Assembly (NCBI GenBank): GCA_964633825.1
Contig: CAZWHE010000001.1
Span: forward strand, 1-64,000
Origin: CAZWHE01 sp964633825
GTDB lineage: Bacteria; Planctomycetota; B15-G4; CAYZWU01
DNA length: 64,000 nt
Reading direction: 5' to 3'
Part shown: positions 1 through 8,079 of the stretch, piece after piece
How positions within the stretch are numbered: the stretch's first letter is position 1
Layout of the letters: the number at the start of each line of letters is the position of its first letter
Made by a program: the position numbers and the translations under genes
Notes under the pieces: generated by a model
What the model was told of the DNA's origin: nothing
Databases searched by the model: none
Seen by the model: the letters and a program-made list of their open reading frames with translations, nothing else

Positions 1-158
1 TGGTACTTCGAAGGAGGCCGACGTTTTCATCTCATCTTTGCGAGGACTTGTTCGCAGACCCCTTGCGTCCGGGGCCGGATCAATCTTGCGTACTTTCCCC
101 TCTTTTTCGCGTGATGAAAAACCGCTGCGGGCCATTGCGTACTGCGTCCCCCCGTTGG
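1..158. other. left-edge region, no supported gene
   Basis: I see no complete gene here. It lies downstream of the minus-strand gene that stops at 159, and no GC-rich hairpin with a T-run is visible. A minus-strand ATG at 28-30 opens a reading frame that runs off the left edge after about ten codons. It could be the start of a gene, but its ribosome site is weak and the fragment is too short to judge. Confidence 0.3.
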
Positions 159-1634
159 TCAGAGGACGTCCAGATCGAAAGATTCCGAATCGACGACGTT
201 CGAGTGGTAGTCGCCCACGCAGTTGTCGAAGGTGTACGTGCCCGGCGGCGTTGAATGGGGCAGGTAGAGGCTCATCGTTCCGCCCCCGGCCTGGCCCGCC
301 GAGAAGGTGATGTTCGACGCGATCAGTCTGTACACCGTCGACGGCAGACCTCCTCCCGACACCTCGAGCCAGTAGTCGAAAGTGACCGGGCTCGTTCCCT
401 GGTTGGCCACGTCGACCCTCCAGTTGATGATGTCGCCCGGAGAGGCAGTCGACGGTGTATTGGAGAGAGCGATCGTCAGCCCGCCGCCGCCGTTGTTCGT
501 GTAGTGGGCGACAGTGGACTGCTGCATGTTGTTGCCGCCAACGGCCCAGCCCTCGGTACTGTCGAGGAACTCGGCGTCGATGGGACCCGTGTTGATGCCG
601 GGCTTGTCGAGCGTCCACGTCTGGCCGCCGTCCATCGTGTGGAGGCAGACCATGGTCACATCGAAGCCTCCCGGCCCGAATCCCACGGCGAATCCCTCCT
701 GGCTGTCCATGAAGTCGACGGTCATGAGGCCGTAGTTGCTGCCCGGCGGAGTCTGTTGTTCAAAGGTCGTCCACCCGTCCGTCGTGTGAAGGATGTAGGC
801 CGTGTATCCGGCTTCGCCAACGGCCCAGCCCTCGTTGTCGTCGATCATGCAGATCTGGTTGAGATAGAAGTTTCCCGTGTCCCAGAAGAGAGGGGTCCAT
901 GTTCTGCCACCGTCCGTCGTTTTTGCGATGGCGGCTTCGTACTGGGTTCCTTTTCTCAAACCGGCGACCTGGGGCGGAACGTCCTGCAGAGGCGGGCTGT
1001 TCTCGGAGAGCCGGAAGCCTGAACCCCGCTTCTCGGGCCACGTGCCGCCCGTCATCCACCCGCGGTTCTCGTCGAGAAAGCAGCAGTAGCGCGGATAAGT
1101 GGCAATGCCCCACTCGTGCCCCGCCCAGCTCGCTCCGCCGTTATCGGAGAGGGTGATGCCCAGCTTTTCCCCGCCGATGAGGTTGGTCCAAAAGCTCGGG
1201 ATCTTGATGTGCTGGGCGTCGACGGCCTCGACGTTCTGGGCCGACCAGATAAAACCGGGCATGCTGGCCGTCTCCCAAGTCTGTCCACCGTCGTGGGTCA
1301 TCACCATCCCGGGATAAAGGAACTGGACGCCGCAAATCCACATGTTCTGGTCGTCCGAGCAGTCGCATCCCAGGTACATGAGGTTGTACATGGTCGTTGA
1401 TTGGATGGACCAGGTTTCGCCCCCGTTGGCGGTGACATGGATCGAAGGTCCGATGCCGTCAATAGCGCCCACGGCCCAGCCGAAGTCGTGATCTGCGAAG
1501 CAGACGCCCGAGAGGTAGGTAGCCATGCCGTACTGCTGCTTCTCCCACTCGCCGTAGTCGTCGGCGTACATGAAGGGGACGAAGACGAAAAGAAGAATCA
1601 GGCAAACGAGTGGTGATTGTGAACAGCGCATCAT
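159..1634 (-). CDS. secreted BNR/Ycf48-like beta-propeller protein
   Basis: A 491-residue protein with an N-terminal signal peptide (hydrophobic stretch about residues 8-24). The body holds repeated blade motifs of the type GWAVG followed by HTTDGGxTW, at least six copies, as in Ycf48/BNR-like propellers. About 90 C-terminal residues look like a beta-sandwich of the CARDB/NEW3 kind. It is probably exported or surface-bound; propellers of this kind bind proteins or glycans, and no enzymatic role can be read. AAGGAGG lies just upstream, so either of two adjacent ATG codons (1634 or 1631) fits, with 1631 giving better spacing. The secreted GH114-like gene lies upstream on the same strand, 105 bases away. 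Ycf48 proper assists photosystem II assembly, but nothing here suggests photosynthesis, so only the fold is claimed. Confidence 0.8.
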   Translation of the reverse strand: MMRCSQSPLVCLILLFVFVPFMYADDYGEWEKQQYGMATYLSGVCFADHDFGWAVGAIDGIGPSIHVTANGGETWSIQSTTMYNLMYLGCDCSDDQNMWICGVQFLYPGMVMTHDGGQTWETASMPGFIWSAQNVEAVDAQHIKIPSFWTNLIGGEKLGITLSDNGGASWAGHEWGIATYPRYCCFLDENRGWMTGGTWPEKRGSGFRLSENSPPLQDVPPQVAGLRKGTQYEAAIAKTTDGGRTWTPLFWDTGNFYLNQICMIDDNEGWAVGEAGYTAYILHTTDGWTTFEQQTPPGSNYGLMTVDFMDSQEGFAVGFGPGGFDVTMVCLHTMDGGQTWTLDKPGINTGPIDAEFLDSTEGWAVGGNNMQQSTVAHYTNNGGGGLTIALSNTPSTASPGDIINWRVDVANQGTSPVTFDYWLEVSGGGLPSTVYRLIASNITFSAGQAGGGTMSLYLPHSTPPGTYTFDNCVGDYHSNVVDSESFDLDVL

Positions 1635-1739
1635 TTTCCTCCTTCAAACGGTTTTGTTTCCCGAGCTTTGAAATTCGATAGGCTGATCATGATTATAAGT
1701 AATAATCACTATTTATCAAGGTATCAAAGAAACCCGGGG

Positions 1740-3104
1740 CTACCTCTGGTACCGGACCTTGAGGGCCACGAAATCGAGCTCGCACACGTCGCTCGAACCG
1801 GGCGACGTCATGCCCGCGGCGAACCACGTCCCGTTGGTGTACTGCGAAGCCGGGGCGGGCGCCGTGAACTCGAATGGGCTGAATACCCAGGGCGCGGCCG
1901 AGGAATTGTCGCCGAGATAGACCCAGCCGCCGCCCGTAAAGCCGCGCAGGCCGTAGCGCCACTTCTGTTCACTCGCGCCCGGACCGAGATAGGTTACAAG
2001 CAGCCGGGTCTCGAGTATGTCCGGCGGGGAAAGATCGCTCGGACAGGCAAAGGGAAAGAAGCCCGTGTATTTCTTGCTGAACACCATGGTCTCGCCGTAG
2101 ACGCTCCCCTCCGAGTCGCGCCCCATGATGGCGGACAGGCTTCCGCTGCTCGTTCCCGTTTTATCGATCACCCGATCTGGACGGATGTAGCGCCACGCCT
2201 CGGAGGGCGGCGGCCCGGAAGGAGGCTCGTGGCCCGTGTTGACCGTCATCAGGCCGAGATCGACGACGGTGACGTAGGGAACCCATCCCAGCGCAGAGGA
2301 GGAGCTGTAGACATGATCGATGCGGCTCTGGCCGGAACAGTAGTCGACGGTCATGACCAGCTTCCCTTCACACAGGATCTGATCGAGAAACCCGCTCACC
2401 CACAGCCTCTCCAGAGGCGGAACGAGCTGGTTGCCGTTGTAAAACACCTCCTCCCGGCCGACGCCGTCGACTGCAGCGAAGTAATCGGCCGAGTAGGCCT
2501 CTTCGTGATCGGCCAGCTCTTCGCCGTTCTGTGCAATGAGGTAAAATTCGCCCAGCCCGTGGGTCATCCGCGCGTGGCCGGCCAGTATGGTGATCCAATC
2601 GACCATGTCGCTCCGCGCGTTCGGATTTCCGTTGGTTTCCCAGTATTCATAGCCGTCCACGATGTCCATGTAGATGCCGTCGAAACCCTGTCCGATGATC
2701 CTGTCGAGATAACCAAGAACGATCGCCTGCCACGCCGGGTCCCAGTATTGGACGCGGTAATTGCCCGGCCAGTCCGGGTTCTCTGGACCGAGCCATGAAG
2801 GATTTCCCGGCGTCCATCCCGGCTGCCAGTAGTAGCGGTAATCCTCGGCCTCGCCGATGCTCAGATAGGCGAGAACGATCTTTTCTCCGGCGCGGACCGT
2901 ATCGATCTCGGCGGCAGTGAACTCACCGGCGGCTGTTCCGTCCGACGAGTAATCCATGACAACGAGGTCGAAGTCCGATCCGCCGAGCTCATTGATGTCG
3001 ATGTTCTGGAGGATATAGGTGTAACTCCGCACCCACCTGAGGTCGCGGCCGGCGAGGGGTGCTGCCAGAAGAACAAGAAGGAGGACGGGCAGAATACGTT
3101 TCAT
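1740..3104 (-). CDS. secreted GH114 / TM1410-like glycosidase
   Basis: A 454-residue protein with a clear signal peptide (MKRILP then a leucine-rich core to about residue 19). Residues about 25-310 match the TM1410/GH114 (endo-alpha-1,4-polygalactosaminidase-like) barrel: an early VVMDYS strand, VLAYLSIGEAEDYR, a WDPAWQ segment and GFDGIYMDIVDGYEYW. The acidic residues in the last motif are the expected catalytic positions. A C-terminal beta-rich extension of roughly 110 residues may be a carbohydrate-binding or sorting module. The likely role is hydrolysis of a galactosamine-containing exopolysaccharide outside the cell; substrate is inferred from the family only. The SD (GGAG) is 11 bases before the ATG. 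The neighbouring BNR protein is also exported, so the two may form one secreted unit. Confidence 0.8.
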   Translation of the reverse strand: MKRILPVLLLVLLAAPLAGRDLRWVRSYTYILQNIDINELGGSDFDLVVMDYSSDGTAAGEFTAAEIDTVRAGEKIVLAYLSIGEAEDYRYYWQPGWTPGNPSWLGPENPDWPGNYRVQYWDPAWQAIVLGYLDRIIGQGFDGIYMDIVDGYEYWETNGNPNARSDMVDWITILAGHARMTHGLGEFYLIAQNGEELADHEEAYSADYFAAVDGVGREEVFYNGNQLVPPLERLWVSGFLDQILCEGKLVMTVDYCSGQSRIDHVYSSSSALGWVPYVTVVDLGLMTVNTGHEPPSGPPPSEAWRYIRPDRVIDKTGTSSGSLSAIMGRDSEGSVYGETMVFSKKYTGFFPFACPSDLSPPDILETRLLVTYLGPGASEQKWRYGLRGFTGGGWVYLGDNSSAAPWVFSPFEFTAPAPASQYTNGTWFAAGMTSPGSSDVCELDFVALKVRYQR

Positions 3105-3228
3105 GGCGATCAGGTCTCCAGGAACAATGTTGAAGGCGTATATATCTACAAATTATTATACTAAATCGATCAAGAGCAGGGTATGCGTAATTTCACGCAT
3201 TCAGGCCCTTGATACCGCGGAAGGCGTT

Positions 3229-3576
3229 TCATTTTCCGGCCAGGAGCTCGTCGAGCAGTTCCCGGGCGCGCCGCAGGTGAGGGATCACGATCGACCCGCC
3301 CACAACAAGCCCCACATCGAAGACCTCGCCGATCTCGGCTTCCGAGGCGCCTTCTTCGAGGGACCGGACAACGTGGTAACTGATGCAGTCGTCGCAGCGC
3401 AGGACGAGCGACGCGGCGAGGCCGAGCATCTCTTTCGTCTTCGCGTCGAGCGCGCCCTTTTCGTAGCAGCGTGTGTCGAGGTTGAAGAACCGTTTCGTTG
3501 TGAGCGTCCCCTTGTCGAGAATGCGCTCGTTCATCTTCTCGCGGTATTTCCGGAATTCTTCAAGACGGTCGGTCAT
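3229..3576 (-). CDS. AhpD-like carboxymuconolactone decarboxylase family protein
   Basis: A 115-residue protein of the carboxymuconolactone decarboxylase/AhpD superfamily. The AhpD redox signature is complete: Glu49, eleven residues, Cys61, two residues, Cys64, three residues, His68. That predicts thiol peroxidase or disulfide reductase activity rather than lactone decarboxylation. The ATG at 3576 is chosen because GGAGG sits five bases upstream; longer readings in this frame only run through the shadow of mazG. The start lies inside the end of mazG (17-base overlap), making this the last gene of the eight-gene methyl-transfer operon. Its partner there is unknown; protection of reduced corrinoid or thiols is a guess. 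Confidence 0.85.
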   Translation of the reverse strand: MTDRLEEFRKYREKMNERILDKGTLTTKRFFNLDTRCYEKGALDAKTKEMLGLAASLVLRCDDCISYHVVRSLEEGASEAEIGEVFDVGLVVGGSIVIPHLRRARELLDELLAGK

Positions 3577-4372
3577 GGGTGCCTCCATGGTGTCCCCAGC
3601 TCCGATCAATCTCCTCGCGTGACGCACCCTCGATTTTGCCGCCGAATTCCTTCTCGACACGGCGGAATGTCTTCTCCTCGCGGTCGGCGGCCGCCCGGAG
3701 GGCCGTCTCGGGATTCGTGCCCGAAAGCGCGGCGGCGTTGCAGATCGCGAGGAGCAGCTCTCCGAGGGCTTCCTCCGCCTCCGCGCTTTCGCCGGAACAG
3801 GCACTCCTTTTCTCCATCCCGTCAAGAAGCTCGCGGGCCCTTTTTATCGGTTCCCGGAAAGGGGGAAGGTCCGCTCCGGTCCGCTTCAGCTTCTCGGCCA
3901 CGCGATAGGCGCGCAGCAGCCCCGGCATGGCGCGCGGCACGCCGGCCACGGTCGAATCGTCATCGCCATTCTCCCGGCGCTCTCCCTTTTTGATGTCCTC
4001 CCAGCGATGGAGCACCTCTTCCACGCTCCGCTCCCCGGCTTCGCCGAAGACATGGGGATGGCGGCGCACGAGCTTCGCCGCGATCAAGCGAAAAGCTTCT
4101 TCCAGCGTAAACCGGTCCGACTCGGCCGCGATCAGGCAGGTCATGAAAACATTCATCAAAAGGTCGCCCGTCTCCTCGGCCCCCTTGTCCGGCCGGCCGG
4201 CCGCGATCGCGTCGGCCAGCTCGAAGGCCTCTTCGAGAATGAGGGGCGCCATGCTTTTCTCTGTTTGTTTCCCGTCCCAGGGGCATCCGCCCGGTGCGCG
4301 GAGCTTCTTCAGGATATCGAGCAGTTCTTGGCAGGCCTTCAAGGTTTCGTCGGCCCTGTCGACGCCGCTCAT
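3560..4372 (-). CDS. mazG: MazG nucleoside triphosphate pyrophosphohydrolase
   Basis: A 270-residue MazG. The N-terminal hallmark is present (LRAPGGCPWD, then QTEKSM and LILEEAFELADAI), followed by EETGDLLMNVFM. These acidic residues form the Mg-binding EExxE...ExxD site that hydrolyses NTPs, often aberrant ones, to NMP and PPi. A second MazG-like repeat occupies roughly residues 135-240, with an acidic helix (ESAEAEEALGELLLAI), so the two-domain layout is normal. The start overlaps the stop of the MttB-family gene by four bases (ATGA), and the 3' end overlaps the AhpD-like gene. Its place in a B12 methyl-transfer operon is odd; it may simply be carried housekeeping. Confidence 0.92.
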   Translation of the reverse strand: MSGVDRADETLKACQELLDILKKLRAPGGCPWDGKQTEKSMAPLILEEAFELADAIAAGRPDKGAEETGDLLMNVFMTCLIAAESDRFTLEEAFRLIAAKLVRRHPHVFGEAGERSVEEVLHRWEDIKKGERRENGDDDSTVAGVPRAMPGLLRAYRVAEKLKRTGADLPPFREPIKRARELLDGMEKRSACSGESAEAEEALGELLLAICNAAALSGTNPETALRAAADREEKTFRRVEKEFGGKIEGASREEIDRSWGHHGGTHDRPS

Positions 4373-5799
4373 GCTCCCCCCTCGATCAGCCCGTCCAGCT
4401 CCTTTTCAACATCTGCATCGAGAGGCGGAGCGCCCTCTTTGGCCAGAAGCTTTTCCACCTCGTCCCGGGCGCGCTCCAGGGCGTTCCTTCCGCCCTCGGC
4501 CTGCCACACCTCGCCCACGGCCCGGTCGATCACCCGTCCCGGGAAGTCATGCTCTTCCCGAAACCACCTCCGCGTGTGATCGAGATTGAGGAACTGTTCG
4601 GCTGCAATGCCTTCTTTGAGCATATCGAGGGCCATCACCTTGTCGCGGCGCTCGATGCCGCGCACGGCGCGGAGCGCCATGGCGCAGGCCTCGTTGTCGA
4701 GAAGGAGATTCTCCAGGCTCTGACACGACTCGAAGTCGAGCATGCCGGCCCCCGAGACCATGTTGACCCCGGCCAGAGCCGCGATGAGCGAGCCCTGGCC
4801 CGCCTCGAGTCCGGCCTGCCCGTCGGGCGTCTTGGCGTCTGAAAGCCCCATATAGGCGTGGGTGGGAAGACCGAGGCGCCGGCCCACCTGGGCGTAAGAC
4901 GCATCGATCATCATCGTCTCCATCGCCCCCATCGGCGTGGTTCCGTGGCGCATGTCGAAGGCCGATGGCGACCCGCCGTAGATGATGGGCGAACCGGGGC
5001 GGGCGAGCTGGTGGATGACCACGCCCGACAGGTCTTCGGCCGTGTGCTGCGTGACGGCGCCCAGGATCGTCACCGGCGCCGTGGCGCCCGTGAGCGGCAT
5101 GGAAACGAGCTCGGCCGGGATCCCGTCCTCGGCGCACCGCACCAGAACCGAACAGGTGAGCTCGCTCCACATGAGAGGGGGCGAAGGGCAGCAGTCGAAG
5201 ATGGCGAGCGGTTTCTTTCGCAGCGCATCCTCCGAGCCGCGCACGGCTGCGAGCATCTTTCGCATGACGTCGTAAGAACCGCCGGTGAAGGTCCCCGTGA
5301 TCACGCCTTTCCTGCCGTTTTTCAGCGCCAGGTAGAGACGGTGCCGGTCCGCCTCTTCGAGCGGCATGTCCGACGGAACCACGCACGTCGACTGAAGCGC
5401 CATGGCGTCGAGATGGTCGGTCAATCTCGCAAAGAGAACGCAGTCCTCCGTGGTGGAATCGCGAACGCACTTCTTTTCGTAATCGTAGACCCTGATGGCG
5501 GCGGAACCGGGATCGAAATTAACGTGATCGCCGCCGATAATGACCGGGTTTTCACCGTTTCTGTCGAAGACAACCACCTCGGAGGGCGCCGTCTCGAGGG
5601 CTTTGTCCACGAGATCGGCCGGGATATGCACACGCTTGTCGCCGCCGACCTTTGCCCCCGCGCCGGTGAGGATGTCGACGGCTCTGTCGTGTTCGACGAA
5701 GATTCCGATTTTGTCGAGGATCTTTTTCGCCTCGTCCACGATATCGCGGACGGTTTCATCCGTGAGAAATTTGAGTTTCGGTTTCAGCGGCTGGCTCAT
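4369..5799 (-). CDS. MttB-family (non-pyrrolysine) corrinoid methyltransferase
   Basis: A 476-residue protein of the trimethylamine methyltransferase (MttB) superfamily. Its N-terminus (KFLTDETVRDIVDEAKKILDKIGIFVEH) is typical, and the barrel continues with a GGDHVNFDPGSAA segment and a MGLSDAKTPDGQAG segment. True MttB uses pyrrolysine, encoded by an in-frame amber codon in mid-protein. This frame has no internal stop, so it belongs to the non-Pyl branch, known members of which demethylate quaternary amines such as glycine betaine, proline betaine or carnitine and methylate a corrinoid protein. The specific substrate cannot be read. SD AGGAG is 11 bases upstream, and the gap to the reactivation-protein gene is two bases. 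A corrinoid protein and a homocysteine methyltransferase lie in the same operon, which suggests homocysteine as final acceptor. Confidence 0.9.
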   Translation of the reverse strand: MSQPLKPKLKFLTDETVRDIVDEAKKILDKIGIFVEHDRAVDILTGAGAKVGGDKRVHIPADLVDKALETAPSEVVVFDRNGENPVIIGGDHVNFDPGSAAIRVYDYEKKCVRDSTTEDCVLFARLTDHLDAMALQSTCVVPSDMPLEEADRHRLYLALKNGRKGVITGTFTGGSYDVMRKMLAAVRGSEDALRKKPLAIFDCCPSPPLMWSELTCSVLVRCAEDGIPAELVSMPLTGATAPVTILGAVTQHTAEDLSGVVIHQLARPGSPIIYGGSPSAFDMRHGTTPMGAMETMMIDASYAQVGRRLGLPTHAYMGLSDAKTPDGQAGLEAGQGSLIAALAGVNMVSGAGMLDFESCQSLENLLLDNEACAMALRAVRGIERRDKVMALDMLKEGIAAEQFLNLDHTRRWFREEHDFPGRVIDRAVGEVWQAEGGRNALERARDEVEKLLAKEGAPPLDADVEKELDGLIEGGA

Positions 5800-5801
5800 A
5801 A

Positions 5802-6485
5802 CTATTTTTTCTCCTCAAGATCACACCAATCGGCGTTTTCGTCGTCAACGTCTCGATAAGGACAGTCATCGATGCCGCAGCGCGAACAGCGGCTGCCCCT
5901 CCCGCCGCCCGGTTTTCCGCCCTCGAGGGGAACAACGAAGGAGACCGATTTACGCGGAATCATCATGCACGACTCGGTCAATGTCACGTTGATTTCGTCG
6001 GGCCGTACGAAGCCGAAGATCGCTTTCTGTTCCTCCACGCTCCACCCGCCGTATCCCGGGCTGCTGCGCCGGTCCGGGCTGAAATCGGTAGGCGTCGCCA
6101 TCTCGCAGATGAGAAGATTGCACCGGTCGGCCGCCTCCTCGGCCGCGGCGGAACCGATGGCGTCGAGAACCACGGCCCGAACAGTTTCCCCCTTGTCAAA
6201 GAGGCGCGATACCCTCTCCTCGAGAGCGGAACCGATCGTACAGACAGCGGCGACGAGCGGCATCTTCGGATCGATCGTACCCGATCCCGGGAGCCCGGCG
6301 TGGCTTAAGCGCATCGCGGCTTTCGGCTCCACGAGCCGGCTCGCGATCTCGTATTCGCTCTCGAAAATCTCTTCCACCGACTCGCGAAAGGGACGCTCCT
6401 TGCCCTTCCCGGCGCCCAGGAGACGCAGCGCGTGCTTCCGCGGGATTTCAACGGAAAGGGAGACGATGTCCCGGTGCGCCTTCAT
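5802..6485 (-). CDS. MetH activation-domain-like corrinoid reactivation protein
   Basis: A 227-residue protein resembling the C-terminal activation (AdoMet-binding) domain of cobalamin-dependent methionine synthase. The diagnostic stretch is SPGYGGWSVEEQ at about residues 142-153, followed by INVTLTESCMMIPRKSVSF at 165-183; the family uses these to bind AdoMet and reductively methylate inactive cob(II)alamin. A cysteine-rich tail (Cys200, 203, 208, 221) is absent from MetH itself and may hold a metal or Fe-S cluster, though that is inference. The ATG at 6485 is chosen because it overlaps the stop of the upstream homocysteine methyltransferase gene (TGATG). The likely role is keeping the operon's corrinoid protein active. 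Confidence 0.85.
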   Translation of the reverse strand: MKAHRDIVSLSVEIPRKHALRLLGAGKGKERPFRESVEEIFESEYEIASRLVEPKAAMRLSHAGLPGSGTIDPKMPLVAAVCTIGSALEERVSRLFDKGETVRAVVLDAIGSAAAEEAADRCNLLICEMATPTDFSPDRRSSPGYGGWSVEEQKAIFGFVRPDEINVTLTESCMMIPRKSVSFVVPLEGGKPGGGRGSRCSRCGIDDCPYRDVDDENADWCDLEEKK

Positions 6486-7429
6486 CACGCTCCGTCCTCC
6501 CCGGACAGCTTGTCGAGCTCGCTCTTCAAAGCGGCGATGAAACGCGCGTCCGTGCCGCAGCACCCCCCGACAGCGCGGGCGCCGAGCCGGACCATGGCGG
6601 CCCCGTCCCGGGCAAAGTCGGCCGGTTCCTGCCTGTAGACGGCCCGGCTTCCCTCCATCTCGGGAAGACCGGCGTTCGGCTTGACGATGACGGGCGGGGC
6701 CGAAGATGCCGGCTTGGCCGAGGAACCAACGAGAAGGGAGCAGAGCTCGGCCATGGCGTCGCTCCCGATGGAACAGTTGGCGCCCGCGGCAAGGGCGCCC
6801 TCGTCGGCAAGGGCTTTCATGCTGTCACCGGGTTGGTTTCCCATGAGCGTGAAGAACCCGCGCTTCTTCTTCTCGAAGGTGAGGCACGCCGTTGCAGGCA
6901 GGTCCGTCGCTTCCCGCACGGCCTTGAGAGCGCAGATCGCCTCTTTCAGGTCGATCATGGTTTCGATAGAGATGTAGTCGGCTCCGCCTTCGGCAAGCGC
7001 GGCCGCCTGGCGGGCGAACCCGTCGACGAGCTCGGCCGGCTTGATAACGCCAACGGGCGAAAGCATCTCGCCCGAAGGGCCGATGTTTCCGGCAACGAGG
7101 GCGCGCGCTCCTTTGGCGCCCGCCGCCCCGGATGCCTCGACCGCTTCCCTCGCGATCCGGGCGCCGGCCCGGTTGATCTCTTCCATCTCCTTATCGAGGC
7201 CGTGCTTTTTCAGGGTGAAGACGCTTCCGCCGAAAGTATTGGTCTGCACAACGGCGCTCCCGGCGGCTGCGTAGGCGGCGTGGATTTCGCGCACGTCGTC
7301 GGGCCGCTCGAGGTTCCATGTCTCCGGGGGGCGTCCGCTCTCGAGGCCGCGCGCAATGAGGGACGAGCCCATGCCGCCGTCGAGGAGAACGACGCCTTTG
7401 TCGAAAAGCTCGGCGAGCGAGGTTCTCAT
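6485..7429 (-). CDS. homocysteine S-methyltransferase (MetH N-domain/BHMT type)
   Basis: A 314-residue zinc-dependent homocysteine methyltransferase barrel. It begins with VVLLDGGMGSSL, has QTNTFGG at about 62-68, and carries all three zinc cysteines: Cys219 in GANCSIG, and Cys290 and Cys291 in GGCCGT. Its length fits a stand-alone homocysteine domain like the first domain of MetH. It should transfer a methyl group to homocysteine to make methionine. The methyl donor is probably methylated corrinoid on the protein encoded immediately upstream, because the genes overlap by four bases (ATGA). A folate-binding module, needed for a MetH-type cycle, is not present in the operon. A corrinoid-independent betaine:homocysteine reaction is possible but less likely in this context. 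Confidence 0.9.
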   Translation of the reverse strand: MRTSLAELFDKGVVLLDGGMGSSLIARGLESGRPPETWNLERPDDVREIHAAYAAAGSAVVQTNTFGGSVFTLKKHGLDKEMEEINRAGARIAREAVEASGAAGAKGARALVAGNIGPSGEMLSPVGVIKPAELVDGFARQAAALAEGGADYISIETMIDLKEAICALKAVREATDLPATACLTFEKKKRGFFTLMGNQPGDSMKALADEGALAAGANCSIGSDAMAELCSLLVGSSAKPASSAPPVIVKPNAGLPEMEGSRAVYRQEPADFARDGAAMVRLGARAVGGCCGTDARFIAALKSELDKLSGEDGA

Positions 7430-8079
7430 GATTCTTTCTCCATCAATCTTTTCGCTTCGGCCACCGCTTCCACGGCGTTGGCGGCGAATCCGTCCGCCCC
7501 GATCTGTTCGGCGAAACCCCGCGTCACGGGCGCCCCCCCCACCATGACGGACACCTTCTCCTTCAGGCCCTTGACCTTGAGGATCTCGATCACCTTCCCG
7601 TGGCCGGGCATGGTCGTGGTGAGAAGCGCCGAGAGGCAGACGAGAGAGGCGCCCTCGCGCTCGGCCGTCTCGACAAAATCAGGAAGGGGCACGTCCTTGC
7701 CCAGGTCGACCACGTCGAAGCCGTTCGCTTCGAGAAAGGTGGCGACCAGCGTCTTGCCGATGTCGTGGATATCTCCCTCGACCGTGCCGATCACGACCTT
7801 GCCTCCCCCATCGCCGCCGCCGCTCTTCAGGAGCTCGGGCCGGATCACGTGCATGGCGGCTTTCATGGCGTCGGCGCCCTGCACCAGCTCGGGGAGGAAA
7901 AACTCGCCCGCCTCCCAGAGCCGGCCGACCTCCTCGATGCCGGTTACATATCCCTTTTCGATGGAGGCGTTGAGATCGACCCCGGCTTCGACCGCTTCAC
8001 GGGCCAGGGCCGCCGCCTTCTTGATGTTTCCGTCGATCACGGCTTGTTTCTGATTCTGAAAAAGCTCTGTACTGTTCAT
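7426..8079 (-). CDS. corrinoid (B12-binding) methyl carrier protein
   Basis: A 217-residue methyltransferase cognate corrinoid protein, similar to MtbC/MttC/MtqC and to the cap plus B12 domains of MetH. Residues about 1-88 form the helical cap domain. The B12 domain has the base-off/His-on motif with Asp103, His105 and Gly108 (GDIHDIGK), a SALLTTTMPG loop, and GGAPVTRGFAEQIGADG near the end. His105 should be the lower axial cobalt ligand. The ATG at 8079 is chosen: AGGAGG lies five bases upstream, and it overlaps the stop of the ABC permease gene (ATGA). It would shuttle methyl groups between the MttB-family enzyme and the homocysteine methyltransferase downstream. Confidence 0.92.
   Translation of the reverse strand: MNSTELFQNQKQAVIDGNIKKAAALAREAVEAGVDLNASIEKGYVTGIEEVGRLWEAGEFFLPELVQGADAMKAAMHVIRPELLKSGGGDGGGKVVIGTVEGDIHDIGKTLVATFLEANGFDVVDLGKDVPLPDFVETAEREGASLVCLSALLTTTMPGHGKVIEILKVKGLKEKVSVMVGGAPVTRGFAEQIGADGFAANAVEAVAEAKRLMEKES

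Noticed and set aside
1668..2798. A 376-codon plus-strand frame opposite the GH114-like gene
   Set aside because: It is arginine- and alanine-rich, without domain motifs, and lies antisense to a clear GH114-like protein.
3183..3200. A six-base-pair hairpin downstream of the AhpD-like gene as a terminator
   Set aside because: The stem is short and no T-run follows on the minus strand.
4369..5799. Pyrrolysine-dependent MttB
   Set aside because: The frame has no in-frame amber codon; it reads through with sense codons for the full family length.
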